A stretch of 64,000 nt of DNA from Marchantia polymorpha subsp. ruderalis (taxonomy: Eukaryota; Streptophyta; Marchantiopsida; Marchantiales; Marchantiaceae). The DNA lies in contig AP031352.1 in the NCBI GenBank assembly GCA_037833965.1, positions 31,870,501 through 31,934,500 on the forward strand. The letters are read 5' to 3'. Under the pieces are notes generated by a model that saw nothing but the letters and a program-made list of their open reading frames with translations, did no database searches and was not told the DNA's origin. Below, in pieces: positions 1-11,218 of this stretch. The position numbers and the translations under genes were made by a program. Each line of letters begins with the position of its first letter. The stretch's first letter is position 1.

Positions 1-193
1 ACAACCATGGTGTAGACCAGACCCTAAGTATACGAGAACGATACTCGAACGTACCCGTACCTATGGAACTACGTGGAACTTGCTTAGCTAAAACGTACGA
101 GCCGGTTGGTTAGATGGACAATCCAGTACGTGTTACATTTCTCGTTCTGATTAACTTACTAACTGAACTGGACGAGAGCTGAATGCAGAGTCA

Positions 194-247
194 AATCAGA
201 ACCTCCGATGGTTCTGATTCTAATCGGAACCATTGAAGGTTCTGATT
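194..247. repeat. Two tandem 26-nt hairpin units
   Basis: The unit 194-219 is an inverted repeat with 10-nt arms (aatcagaacc / ggttctgatt) and a 6-nt loop. It is repeated at 222-247 with one arm mismatch (aatcggaacc). The repeat distance is 28 nt. It lies upstream of the LEA promoter and its function is unknown. The rest of 1-480 holds no gene I can support. Confidence 0.7.
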
Positions 248-653
248 CAACTGTAACCAAGCAGAGAATTGTAGGGTGGTTTGGAACGAGATTATAGGGA
301 AGCGGCTTTGATGCTGTTGGCCTCGCATATTCAATCAGCCTCGAGCACACGAACGATGGCTCCAGTATAATGCAGCCAATCGAAGACTGTCTGTAGTCGG
401 GAGTGGCAGTTGAGCTCCTCATGCTGAAAACGACGCCGAGGGCCGGACGTAATTCTGGAGACGACAGCAGAAGAATGCTTGGCAGAGACTCTAAACAGGA
501 TTAAGCAGATACAGAACATGGTCTGTCTACGAAGCCAACGCAGGTATAGACTCCTCCGTCGTCCTCTCAGGGGTATCAGATATGCTGGTCCTCTCAGGCA
601 TGAGTCCGAAATGGATTCCATTCCATGGAAGGAGTGGCTCCTTGGCGGAGGGA

Positions 654-665
654 GGACACGTGTCC
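654..665. promoter_or_regulatory. Palindromic G-box/ABRE GGACACGTGTCC
   Basis: This is a perfect 12-nt palindrome with the CACGTG core, about 165 nt upstream of the TATA box of the LEA gene. G-boxes with ACGTG cores are the known binding sites of plant bZIP (ABF/AREB) and bHLH factors, and they are typical of ABA- and dehydration-inducible LEA genes. Function here is inferred from position. Confidence 0.55.
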
Positions 666-789
666 ATGCAGCCAGTTCACATGCTTCTCTGTTCTCGCCA
701 TATGTAACCGACGTACCGAGGCGGCGGATCGTGTGGGACCTCGACAACCACACTACATCGATGCATGGCTACGACGATTTTGACATGGA

Positions 790-795
790 CACGTG
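790..795. promoter_or_regulatory. Second G-box CACGTG
   Basis: The context is gacacgtgcatc, 29 nt upstream of the TATA box. With the palindrome at 654-665 it gives two ACGTG cores in the proximal promoter, the usual arrangement for ABRE-driven induction. Confidence 0.5.
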
Positions 796-823
796 CATCG
801 TCGTCCACTGTATGGCCGGGCGG

Positions 824-831
824 TATATAAA
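824..831 (+). promoter_or_regulatory. TATA box (TATATAAA) of the LEA gene
   Basis: TATATAAA lies 169 nt before the ATG at 1000. Transcription would be expected to start near 855-865, giving a 5' leader of about 140 nt. The leader contains repeated cagctcag units near 919-948. Confidence 0.6.
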
Positions 832-999
832 ACGCTGCGGGATGCGAATAAGAATCATCAGCATTCGCGTCCTCCTCAAAGCATCTGCTCACTCGCGTCA
901 TCCTGCAATTCAGTCAGCAGCTCAGTATCAGCTCAGATCAGCTCAGATTTTATTCTCGCCTATTAGCTCGATTCCAGACTCACTCAGCTAGAAAGGGAA

Positions 1000-1904
1000 A
1001 TGGCCGCCGTCAGTGCCTCGGTCGCTCTCGTGGGGAGTGTCGCCCCCGTCTTCAGGGAGACACGTACTGGGTCTAGCTCCAGCAGCAGCAGTGCTAGATT
1101 AGGATCCACAGCCAGCTTCGGCAATTTGAGATTGACAGCTGCTGCACCTCGCTCACGATCCATCAGCCGCCCGTTCGTGGTCCGAGCTAAGGACGATGGC
1201 ATTGTCGACTCAGTCAAGTCCACCGCCGACCAGGCTGCGCAGAATGTCAAGAGCGGAGCAAACAAAGTCGGAGAGTTCGTCTCTGACGCAGCGAGCAACG
1301 TCAAGGACACAGCTCAAGACGCCGTGGAGACCGTGAAGGACAAGGCCAGCGACCTCACCGGCCAGGCAAAGAGCGCTAGCCAGGACTTGGGCAACAAGGC
1401 CGAGGACGTCAAGGTACCTCTCTTCCTCAGGTTCCTAAACAGAGTACTCTGTGATTTAACCGAAATCCTTCAGTGTATCAGGAGCGAGGAATTAACATCC
1501 TAAAGAATCTGGAACAGGATTTGGTCCTTTCTCGTGCGTGATTTGATGTATACACGTTTTGTTAGATATAAATTTTGTGTACGAGTTCTGATGTCAATGC
1601 CGGTCATGTGTAGGATCAAGCCGCCGGCAAAGCAGACGAGGCCAAGGAGAATGTGAAGGGAACGGTCGACAAAGCCAGCAGCAAGGCTGAGGACGCCGGC
1701 AAGGACATTCAGTCCAAGGCAGAGGATGCAACCTCGTCAGCGAAGTCAGGATTCAAGGACGCGACACGCCAGGCCGAGGGATCCGTCAGAGACGCTTCGA
1801 GATCTGCCCAATCGGGAGTAGATGAAGCTTCGAGCAAGGCTAAATCTGGCCTCGACGATGCGTCAAGGAAGACACAGAATGCGGCCAACGAGCTTAAGAA
1901 CTGA
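1000..1904 (+). CDS. Plastid-targeted LEA-type protein, two exons
   Basis: Exons are 1000-1413 and 1614-1904, joined in phase 0 across a 200-nt GT/AG intron, giving 234 aa. The first ~63 residues are Ser/Ala/Arg-rich with almost no acidic residues and end in a VVRA-K junction, as expected for a chloroplast transit peptide. The remainder is low-complexity and highly hydrophilic: alternating Ala/Lys/Asp/Glu/Ser/Gln with repeats such as VKDTAQDAVETVKDKASD, ASSKAEDAGKD and AKSGLDDASRK. It has no Cys or Trp. This is the 11-mer amphipathic pattern of group 3 LEA (LEA_4) proteins, which are disordered in solution and become helical on drying to protect membranes and enzymes. The ATG at 1000 has a good plant context (aaATGGCC). 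G-boxes and a TATA box lie upstream, so ABA or stress induction is likely. Reading through the donor adds a spurious tail ending at 1503. Family assignment is confident; the exact orthologue is not known. Confidence 0.88.
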
Positions 1905-2172
1905 GCCTATGCAGCTAAATCAGTCAATCAATCCGTCGACTACAATTTCGTGATTGTGTAGGACGCATGTAGATAGATACTAGTAAGGCCCTGCAGTGTT
2001 CTGTGCCATATCTGGAGGGAATGTTCCCACCGTCTCGGCAAAAAGGATAGTGTTGGAAACTTGTACAACATCCTCAGCATCACGTCACAGTTCCTGTGAC
2101 GTGCATGAATTGTGAATTGAGAAAATTCTATTTGATTCTATTTTCCTGCTCACTCGGGTCTGCAAACGAATG

Positions 2173-2209
2173 TCTCTTCCGCCTGTAACATTCGTACAGG
2201 CGGAAGAGA
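2173..2209. repeat. 15-bp hairpin downstream of the LEA gene
   Basis: The arms tctcttccgcctgta (2173-2187) and tacaggcggaagaga (2195-2209) are perfectly complementary around a 7-nt loop, about 270 nt after the LEA stop codon. It could sit in or just beyond the 3' UTR. Role unknown. Confidence 0.75.
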
Positions 2210-2497
2210 ACTTCCTTCTCCTGGTCCGCGCCTTTCTGGTCGTTGAAATGTTATGCAGAACAGTAAGCCTTGCTCAGACGACGTTACATGGCAAAGCCGG
2301 AAAATTATGCTGCAGTGATAAGCAACAAAGCCTACAATATTTCGATTGTGTAATTACTGAGTAAACAATGAAGAAGAGTAAACAGAGAAAATTAACGCAC
2401 AATCTCGTACACAGATGCAACATTGTTGATACGAAAAATCTGTTCAGTGTGATGAGAAAAAATTGAAATATGGCTATAATGTACATCAACCACATCT

Positions 2498-2534
2498 ATA
2501 TCACATTTGTCATAAATTATGACAAATGTGATAT
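2498..2534. repeat. 37-nt near-perfect palindrome
   Basis: 18-nt arms (atatcacatttgtcataa and its complement) flank a single central base. It lies in AT-rich intergenic DNA between the LEA gene and the first HMA gene. It may be the remnant of a small foldback element. Confidence 0.8.
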
Positions 2535-3718
2535 GTATGTGACAATAGATTATGACCCATAATCTTTTGCTGAAACTTGATATTTGTGAATAGCATCATA
2601 AAAACCACAAAATTTAAATAATTCAAAAAAAAAGTGACTTACAGCAACTTGAAAGAACCTTTTATTCACTGTGTAAAATTTCAACATATATGTATGAATA
2701 AAATATATCCTCAATCTTAATTCCATATGAGAGGTAAACAATTAAAATCCTGGGTCGTTACGTCAAGCAACTGATAATTGGTGGGAAAATGATCATACTA
2801 TAAAATCTGAGTTTGTGTACTGCATTACATGAAATGATACCACAATTACCTGAAATGTCCGGCTCTGATTGCTCTTTGGTACATGTGCGCTTTGTTCCAC
2901 TAGGTTGCCAAGTGAAATTGTTTAATCTTTCACATAACACCTACTTCTGTAAAACGAACTCGAGCAGATAGCAGTACGTGTGAGTATTTCTCACGCGGTC
3001 ATTCGTGTGGATATTTTGTGAACAAGGTGGTCCCGGAGTCTGTACTTATGCTAACAGCTCGTTTCTCTATCTACAAAAGGAAGTACATCTCGTTAAAATA
3101 CAGCAGGCAAAGAGACGAAGTTGCAGGGAGCACAAAAAGAAACTTCGGTGGACTATGATACTTGTAAGGACTGTGCCAGTCATATGCACCGGCATATAAC
3201 AGATCTGGAGACAGGTCTCTCAGACCAGCAGGATAGTAGTAAACATTCTGTGACGAATAACAGGAACACCACATATCAAACTCTGCCTCGTTGTAAAAGA
3301 AGAGGCATTAAGCTTTTTTGTTTTGAGATGCGCCTGGCAGCAGCATCTGCACAGGACATTTTGCCCTAGGCATTTCCAGTTTATTGCTGATATCCACATA
3401 TACTAACGGAATCTGTACGTTTTGGTTACTCCAAGACATAACCTGTGACTTCGCAGTGATCATTGCACATCAGAGTGAGATTTAACTCCAATACCCCCAG
3501 TAGCTTGCATATGTCACGAGTACGCGACTAAAGCTTACAGCAAGTACAATAACAACGATTGTACTCACGGTGAGATTGGACCGGAGAGTTTGAACGAACA
3601 AGCCAACTGAGCTCACATCAAAGCAGTCCCTACTCCAAGTCGAGCATACAATTGCCACAAAGATATAGTGCAAGAGATAAGACATAATCCCATTACAATG
3701 AACTTGTAGTCGAAGCAT

Positions 3719-4015
3719 ATGCATCGGAGCGAACAGATCAAAAAAACTTTATATAGGTGGGAGCATAATGCGAGGAATCAATTTGAGCCTCCCGATAACA
3801 GGGTAGATGCTTTTGGTTATGATAAGTATCCCGCTGTAACTAGAACAATCTACTATATCCTCGGTGACACTAATAATCTGCCAGGGGAGCCGCAAGGGAA
3901 AAAAATTACTCAGTTGTACATAAGATTGAGGAGAATTCTTCGCAGAGGTTACGGTAAGTATCATCCAAATCGAATGAAGCCATCTCGTAATCTGGAGTTA
4001 TGCTACAAAAAGTAG
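3719..4015 (+). other. Unrecognised open frame with a strong splice donor
   Basis: This is a 98-codon open frame of balanced composition, with pieces such as FGYDKYPAVTRTIYYILGD and GKKITQLYIRLRRILRRGYG. A consensus donor (ACG|GTAAGTAT) sits at 3953/3954 near its end, so it could be a coding exon of a plus-strand gene. No acceptor or downstream exon could be fixed before the convergent HMA gene starts at 4081. No family is recognised, and chance is a fair alternative. Confidence 0.2.
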
Positions 4016-4080
4016 GACTGTACGTATATGATCTGCAGAGAGGTCAGAATATGAAATGAGGTCCATCGGCCACTTCATCA

Positions 4081-4852
4081 CTACTTCTTCTTCGGTGGGG
4101 GAATCAGCTCTGCAGCAGGCTTGATCTTCTGTGCGACTCTCAGAATTTTCTCTGGTTTTGCCTTTCCCTTCACGACGATTTTGCTTTGGCTGATGTGTAC
4201 ATCCGTCACATCTGCGAACGTGTAGGCTAGTTCAGTTCACGTACAGTTCAAAAGCTGTTTAGTGTCCTAAACGATACAAACTTGTGTATTGTATAGTGGT
4301 AGACCGAGCTAAACTTAGATAATAAAGTACTGTATCAGGAGGTCAACATTAGGCACGATAACCTAGGCCTAGACGTAACTTGATCAACTTTCAAGGGGGA
4401 AAGAGAAAGTCTAAGGAAGGTAGATTACCGTCGATGCCTTTGATTGCGGAGAAAAGCTTGTTAGCACACCCCTCACAGCATACGGTCACCTTCAACTCAA
4501 CGGAAGTTGGACCCTGTGAGCACGATGAACTTGCAGAGTTTAGTGAAAACGCTGGAACGAGAGTAGAGAATTCAAGCTGTGTACAAGCATGAAAATTTAA
4601 AAAAGTCTACTGGTTTAGTTTCAGGCATTGCTGCCGTAATATCTCACCTCTTCTTTCTTCGGTGCACCACCACCTCCACCTCCACCTCCTCCACCTCCAC
4701 CTCCACCTCCACCACCCCCTGCTGCTGCTGGTGGTTTTTCTCCTCCACCACCTCCGCCACCTCCTCCTCCTCCTCCTCCTCCACCACCACCACCTCCTTT
4801 ACCTCCACCACCTCCACCGCCACCACCTCCCCCTCCACCGCCACCCCCACCA
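4081..4852 (-). CDS. HMA-domain protein with polyglycine segment (5' end not found)
   Basis: Three minus-strand exons were assembled: 4852-4648 (68 codons, almost all Gly, ending APKKEE), 4513-4429 (85 nt) and 4211-4081 (ends at TAG). Splice junctions are GAG|GTGAGA...CACAG|GGT (phase 0) and GAC G|GTAATC...CGCAG|AT (phase 1). Exons 2 and 3 give an HMA ferredoxin-like fold: beta strand VELKV, metal loop VCCEGC (CxxC), helix ANKLFSAIKGID, then VTDVHISQSKIVVKGKAKP and a helix, ending PPPKKK. HMA domains bind Cu, Zn or Cd and act as metallochaperones or metal buffers. There is no C-terminal CaaX box, so it is not a prenylated HIPP. The Gly exon opens with an acceptor (tgtccgcag|T, phase 2) and has no ATG in frame, so at least one upstream exon is missing from this model. 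The gene at 11219-12271 has the same structure. Confidence 0.75.
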
Positions 4853-7800
4853 CTGCGGACATACAATACATAGAATCAGAAAGGTGAAAGGTGAAATCAT
4901 TCAATGTCCTCACAGGAGTGGACTCAGTAAAATTTTCTGCAGGAATTATATCACACTAGTGTAACTTGCGGGAATAAACTGCATACTAGTGTGGATACAG
5001 AAGTAGAAGATGTAACAAACTGATGACAGGAAACATTGCATTGAATTTCATGCATTCACGTGCGCAGAGTGAACTTAATCTGCACTGCATTATCGACAGG
5101 TAACAATACAGCGTGCATATCGCTACACTCTAATTCGATCCTAGAACGGGCAGCAGTGTATAGGATGATTCCGTTTCAGAAATGTACATGAGAGTGTGAG
5201 CTTATGTACGACAATGAACTATGAGCTGCGGATGTTTGTTCAAGAAGACCACACACTTCTAGGCTTCGGAATTCTCCGTGATCAACTTCAATCAGCTCAG
5301 AATGTGTCACTGCACAGCACAAGAGGCTTGCACCTGAACCATCTACATGTAATTCGATAGAACCTGATTGGGATGGTTAGCCATCTGATGTTAATTTCGA
5401 GGGTAGTCTAAGTCACACCCAAAACGGATCTTAGATCTTATGATCAGGACCCAGATACAACTTAGAACATATGCGAATGTGGCCTCCATATCCGATTTCA
5501 GGTTCACAGAGCATTTTCTGGTTGAAGATGTCGGATCAAGCAAATAACCGACCGGAATTCGTCAGGACAACATACTGAGGTCTAAGGATAACACGCTGCA
5601 AACCTAATCGTCAGACATCCAACCTGATTGTCCCGATGGCACTGCAGATTGCACGGACTACCGTGATCGTAACCTTCAGTCATTAGTTCATGTCTTTGAC
5701 ACAAAACTCCGTGAAATGGCGAGGCAGGAGAGTCATGAAATTCAAATTGCGCGAACGCAGAGACTGCTGAATCTCGATTCGATCGATATATCGTTTGCCA
5801 ATGTTCACGGCCGTCAAAGGCAACTACCTCCCGCCCAGATCGATCTCTATGAGACAAACCCAGACCTGTGCCTTGTCAGACAGCCACGCACAATATTCGC
5901 GATCAGGGAACCTATCATCCGGCTAGGCCCAGCATCAGACAGTAGTCAATCAACATTATTTTCCCCCTCTGGTTGTTTGAGCTACCCCCGGAGAAGTCCC
6001 GCTCGAACAAGACAGCCAATACTAGTCAGCCAGCTTAATCATCTCCAAATGAGAAACCAGAGACTTCGTCCCCCGTTCATGAACCGTTTCTCAAAATAAG
6101 CAGTTAAGTACAAGTTTGAGAGATGATCTAACGATTCGTAGTCCCAGTAGTCAAATGCAATGGTAAATACCCACCAGCTCTGCGAAGTGCGGCCTACGCT
6201 GTGGTGATGTGCAGGCTCAACACATTACCTGTACTCTAGAGGGAAACCCCCCAGAATGACTCGATTTATCCACTGAATCTGAACGGTCTGACTTCCACAA
6301 GACGATCGGCTTCCTCTCGTACCCAGTATAATGTTTCTAACACGTGTAAGGATCGGCCCACATGAAAGTCGACACACAAAACTAGCCTCTGTAGAACAGA
6401 ACGGTCAGTGAAAGATGTTGATGGAAGCCAATATTTTATCGAGAAAAGCAGTTTTTTAAGTCCGCCAAAATCTCCGAGACACCTCGAGAAAGCGTTTGCA
6501 CTACGAGACCAACAGAGTATTCGTCGCTCCGTCAACACATCCCAATTGAGATCAGATCAGATTAGATTGGATTATATCGATCAGACGAGGCAATATCTTA
6601 CAAAATTACCACCTATGGGATAGGCTCGGAGCTAAGATTATTACTGTACTATCAATCATCGTACTACTCGTTTATAAAGTGAGTCTGAAACAGGAAAGCC
6701 CTCGGAAAGAAGATCAGTTGCTAAAGTTCGCGAAGGAGCCACTTCGTACAACTTCTCCGCTACTTCCTGCGAGTTAGAAGGAATCAAAATCTTTCTGAAA
6801 AGAATGCCCTGGCACGCGGCCAGATTACTGTTGTAAAGGCCGTGAAACTTTCTTTTCCGTGAAACAGACTCACTCCACCCCTTAGAGCGTAGAAACCCCC
6901 CAGGGTGTGCCTGCCTGCCTGCCATGGGGTCAGGACTGAGTGAAGAAAAGGATCTGTCTAACGAGAGATTGGTCTCAGCTGGTTAGTGAGAGAGGTAACA
7001 GCTGTGGAGATGGGGTTGGGGTTGGGCACACTCCCCGCCCTCCTCTCCTTTTCATGATCCAGCTGTAGAGAAGAACGAAAGGTAGTTAATGTCTGGAGTA
7101 GCTTTCCAGACATGAATGGGTAAGAATGGTGTTTTACTGCACCAGTATCTTTCCAAGCGTTTTCAATTGCATAAAACCTGGTGATGGACTGGATCTGGCT
7201 CCGGAACCACGATAGCACTTTGTGGACAAAAGGCCAGTGAGAAGTAGAATACTACCTTGAAAACTTTGCAGCTTTGGGACAATTCATCATAGTGCAGAAA
7301 ATACTGCAAAGGTTTAAGCCAAAGTTAAAGGCAAAAGGAGACATGTCAACGAGATATCACGAGGAAGGAGCTAGCTCAAACGCTCGTCTACACTTCACAC
7401 TTAAGGCGAGAGCTTTCCTGCAGAAAAATAACCAGACATTTATGAGCTCGTTCCTTGCCTACCTGATTGGCGAGCGAGCGGGAAGTATGAAAGGGGAAAT
7501 GGGCATGAAGGACTGAAAGAACACTTTCCTCGGGCACTCTATTCATGGTGTTGAGTCATTGGAAATTCAGTTCTCAAAAAACTTCCGACCTCATCAGTGG
7601 CATGAAATCGCCTGTAGTACTTCCAATCGGTAGCTACGGGTATCGTTACGGAAACCGAACAAATAAGGTCGGGCACAGTGGGTCGATGCGAAAGATCCAG
7701 GTGGCCAGGCCCCATAGACCTCGTGGAGGAGGAGGAAGAAGGAGAGGAGCAGGAGGACGAGGACGAGGATCATCATTGCGTCAGGTCTGTTTACCGTCAC

Positions 7801-8773
7801 AAAGATCTGCTCTACAAATCTGTTGGATCATCCTTCCGAGAATCTCCTACGCACTGCATCATAATGAATTGCGAAACTCGAGTAATAAATGCTCTCGACA
7901 TGGTTCTGTTACGACAAACATTGCCGACGATTATTCGCACATCTCTGGTGGCTCATGACAGGGCGAGGATGTCACTGGCATCATGACCATTCATTCGGCA
8001 TCACTCCCAGTCTCTCGACACCCTCGTTCCTTCCGAGCACCCGTCCATCCACCACTCTCAGCTCTCCCGATTAGACTCATGCCTCAGGCCAAGACCTGCC
8101 TGCAGAAACGGCGGCAAAGAAAGTACAGTAATGACCCCGTTTCCCACCGCAGAAGAGATTAAACGGAACCGCCGATCAACTGCAAGATCGGAGCAAGATT
8201 CGTTTCGTCGCCCAGCCCCGGCACAGCGAAGGAAAGCAGGGCAGAACAGAGCAGAGCAGATTAAAGCGAAACTAGACCGCGGAAAAAATGGCCACCATAT
8301 CTTCCGCCCAGAGAAACGAAACCTGTCACTTTCAAAAAAGCAGCGTACTGGTCGTCGACCCGAGGGAGGGCAGCCCCCGTAGAGCTGGAGGTCGGACCAG
8401 AGGTGCATACCAGGTCATGAAACAAAAGTTCTCGCAGACGACGACGAGCGAGAGATTTTTACTTTACCCGGACTCGCTCGCGCTGACCTCGAATTACAGA
8501 ATGTGATTTGGATCCCAGCTCAGCCGAGGCGACCCGAGGCGAGCAGAGGCCTAAGACTTGGGAAGAAGCGTTGAAAATACACACAGGGCTCTGAGGTGGG
8601 GCCAACTGAATTCTGATCCATAGATCGAGCAGCTGGCTACTTTTGGAGGCCCTCCTTTTGTCACTCCGGTAGACGAAGGACGAAGGACGAAGGCCAATGA
8701 GTGCCACCACAGTACAGTGAGTATAGTTTGAGCTCCGTTCGGTAAGGAGGGAGGCAGGGGCAAGCAAGGGGGC

Positions 8774-8796
8774 GGTCGGTCGGTCGGTCGGTCGGT
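8774..8796. repeat. (GGTC)n microsatellite
   Basis: Five full GGTC units plus GGT. Confidence 0.9.
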
Positions 8797-10527
8797 GTGG
8801 AGATTGACGGAGCTCGACCGTACAATCGTGAATCTAACAGTTTCGAGAATCGAAGTATGGATGTGGCCTCGCCGTTCACATGCATGTGGTCGAGGGGGAT
8901 ACTATTATAACTGTACCTGAGCCTACACACCACGACCGGTCGACGTGAGTGCGTGGCTCTGATCGCACTTAATATCTTCAGGGGCCGCAGTAAGCGATGG
9001 AAATTGACGAATCTCAAGACTGCTAATTCCTCTGCCTTCCTGACCCTCCGGTTTAGGATCTCATCGATTGATCCATCGTCATATGATCACAGGGCTCCGT
9101 ACGGAATCACTCTCTCTCTCTCTCTGAAACATTTCCACCGATTCGCTGCATCAGTAGAAACGACCCGATTCATGGATGCCAATCGTAATTGGAACTCACG
9201 GGTTGAGATATTGAAGGAAGCAAACAGGAATGGGCCTTGGGCCTCTCCTAAACCCAAGAAATCAGTCTACCCAGGGCCCGGCTGCTGAACAAGGTCGAGT
9301 TCAGGAGACTATGTTTGGTTACGGTACAGAGTTGTAAGAAACCCTGCGAGCGAGGCATACCTCCCATTCCATACGCCCTGTTTGAGATGAGCATACGGTG
9401 TCCGTGCCAGTGCGAGCTCACAGTTCTTTCACCTCCATTTGTTGTCGAAATACGACTTCTGGAAGTACCAATTTGCGTCGCAATCTCATCTCAAAGGATC
9501 AACATCTATCATCATCTATACATCGATCGATCTACTGACCAATCGATCAATCGTCCGGCACCGCGTATGGATAATCTCAGCTAACCTTTACTTGACATCA
9601 TCGGATTCGGTTCAGAATTACCGTCCGAATTGGTTCTGTCTGGACTTCGCTACGAAGAGCAAAGCTGAGCTACGGGAAGGGGCGAGAGAGGGATGAATGG
9701 AAAAGTGATTAATGACATGACTGAGGGCAGTGGATCGATGATGGCAGTACTTCTAAGCTTGCGCCAGTAAAATGAATTTGGTCGGGAACATGAATTTCGT
9801 CGTATGTAGGAGAGGGGAGGGGAGGTGAGGTGACTCGGTCATAGCCAAAGGTGAGCTGTACGGGGTGGGGCACTGAGAACTTGGAGGTAGGTGCTTGTGA
9901 GGCACGCAGCGCCGTGCCAGAAAGCTGAAGAACAGACACAGACTGCTCACTAGACTACATTACACTCGTCGCTGCCACCGGTCCAGAGATGGAGATCGAG
10001 AAGAGAACAAGGACTTGTCCTTGGCAATGAGTGCTGCTGCACTGCCCAATCAAAGAAAGAGGTCACCCACTATGGAACACAATGATTCACTAACCACTCC
10101 CTTGCAAGTCCTAAGAGCCGCAGATGCATGCGCTAAACGGTCAGCTGAGCATTTTGTGCAGACAGGCCTGCCTTCAATCATGTAAAGTGCAGCTGGGAGG
10201 GAGGGAGGAAGGGAGTCTGGCAGTCGACGCAGATGGACAGACAGAAATTGAACCTCGACGAAAGAGAGAGCTGGAGAAAGTAGAGCCCACAGCTGTGACA
10301 TCAAACAAAGCACACCACGCACAGGCGAACAACATCGGGGCTGCGCTACGCTATATCAGTGAATGAAATCTCTTCTGCCTGAACACAATTTTCGGGCCTA
10401 CAGAGGATATTTCGAGTCAGCAGCTGTCAGGAGGACCAACCAGGCACACGGAATACGGAAAATTCATCAATAAAATGCTTAAAATATATTCGTCAGTCAG
10501 TCGCTAGCAAAATGTCCCTCTGCCTAC

Positions 10528-10562
10528 CTCTCTCTCTCTGCCTGCCTGCCTGCCTGCCTGCC
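10528..10562. repeat. (TC)n followed by (TGCC)6
   Basis: A compound microsatellite: a TC tract to 10538, then six TGCC units at 10539-10562. Confidence 0.9.
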
Positions 10563-11218
10563 ACCGCCCTGCGAGCAGCACCTGGTACAGCCACAAGACA
10601 GACTCGGTGCCACTGGAACCGAGACGGACGATGGCCAGCGGCCCAGACGACCGGGACAGGGACTGCACACTACTAGACGGATAGATCTTTGCGCTCGAGC
10701 GATGTGATGAAGTCCGTGGGAGTTTCGAATTCGGCTCGTGGTCACATCACATCGCCGGTGCAGCTCAGCGCTACTGGCGATTCCATTCCATTCAATCAAT
10801 CACTCCGTTCCTGCTCACATCGTCTGTCTATGTACAAGACCCAAACTCTGCGCTGTCGTTCTCAGCTAGAGCATGATGGACTACACTCTCAACTCGAGCT
10901 GTCGGTAAAACAGAAGGACGCGATCGTGGGAGTCGAGAAAAAACACAAGATCCTCGGGGGAAATTCAAAATCGGTCGGTTAAACTACAAGAGCTTGCAAG
11001 GCAGCAATCTGTTGCGCACCAGCTGGAATTCCACTACACCCTTCTTCTCCCTCGCAGTCTGTGTGGGAGATTTAAGTGCGTAGTGCGTATGTATTCAGGA
11101 GGTAAGTTGATTGGTTTTTTTTTCATCCAAAAGCATGACGATGATTGATGATTAGGAGGAGGAGGATGAGGAGGAGAGGGAGCAGGTGGTGGGGGAGCAC
11201 AACGGCATGCAATTCACA

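Larger units (their letters stand above)
4853..11218. other. 6.4 kb between the two HMA genes, no confident gene
   Basis: This stretch should contain the missing 5' exon(s) of the 4 kb HMA gene, but I could not fix them. It holds simple repeats: (TGCC)4 at 6908-6923, a GGA/GAG-rich tract near 7720-7775, (GGTC)n at 8774-8796, and (TC)n/(TGCC)6 at 10528-10562. Open frames of 60-140 codons occur on both strands without recognisable domains or splice structure, and I treat them as chance. Confidence 0.4.

Noticed and set aside
331..991. 140-codon minus and 170-codon plus frames over the LEA promoter
   Set aside because: They overlap the promoter with its G-boxes and TATA box, overlap each other, and have no recognisable domain.
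1414..1503. LEA reading frame continuing to a stop at 1503
   Set aside because: The composition changes abruptly at a consensus donor, and a matching in-phase LEA exon starts at 1614.
4579..4964. Ser/Thr-, His/Leu- or Val/Glu-rich open frames over the CCACCT tract
   Set aside because: These are other-frame readings of the polyglycine exon of the minus-strand HMA gene.
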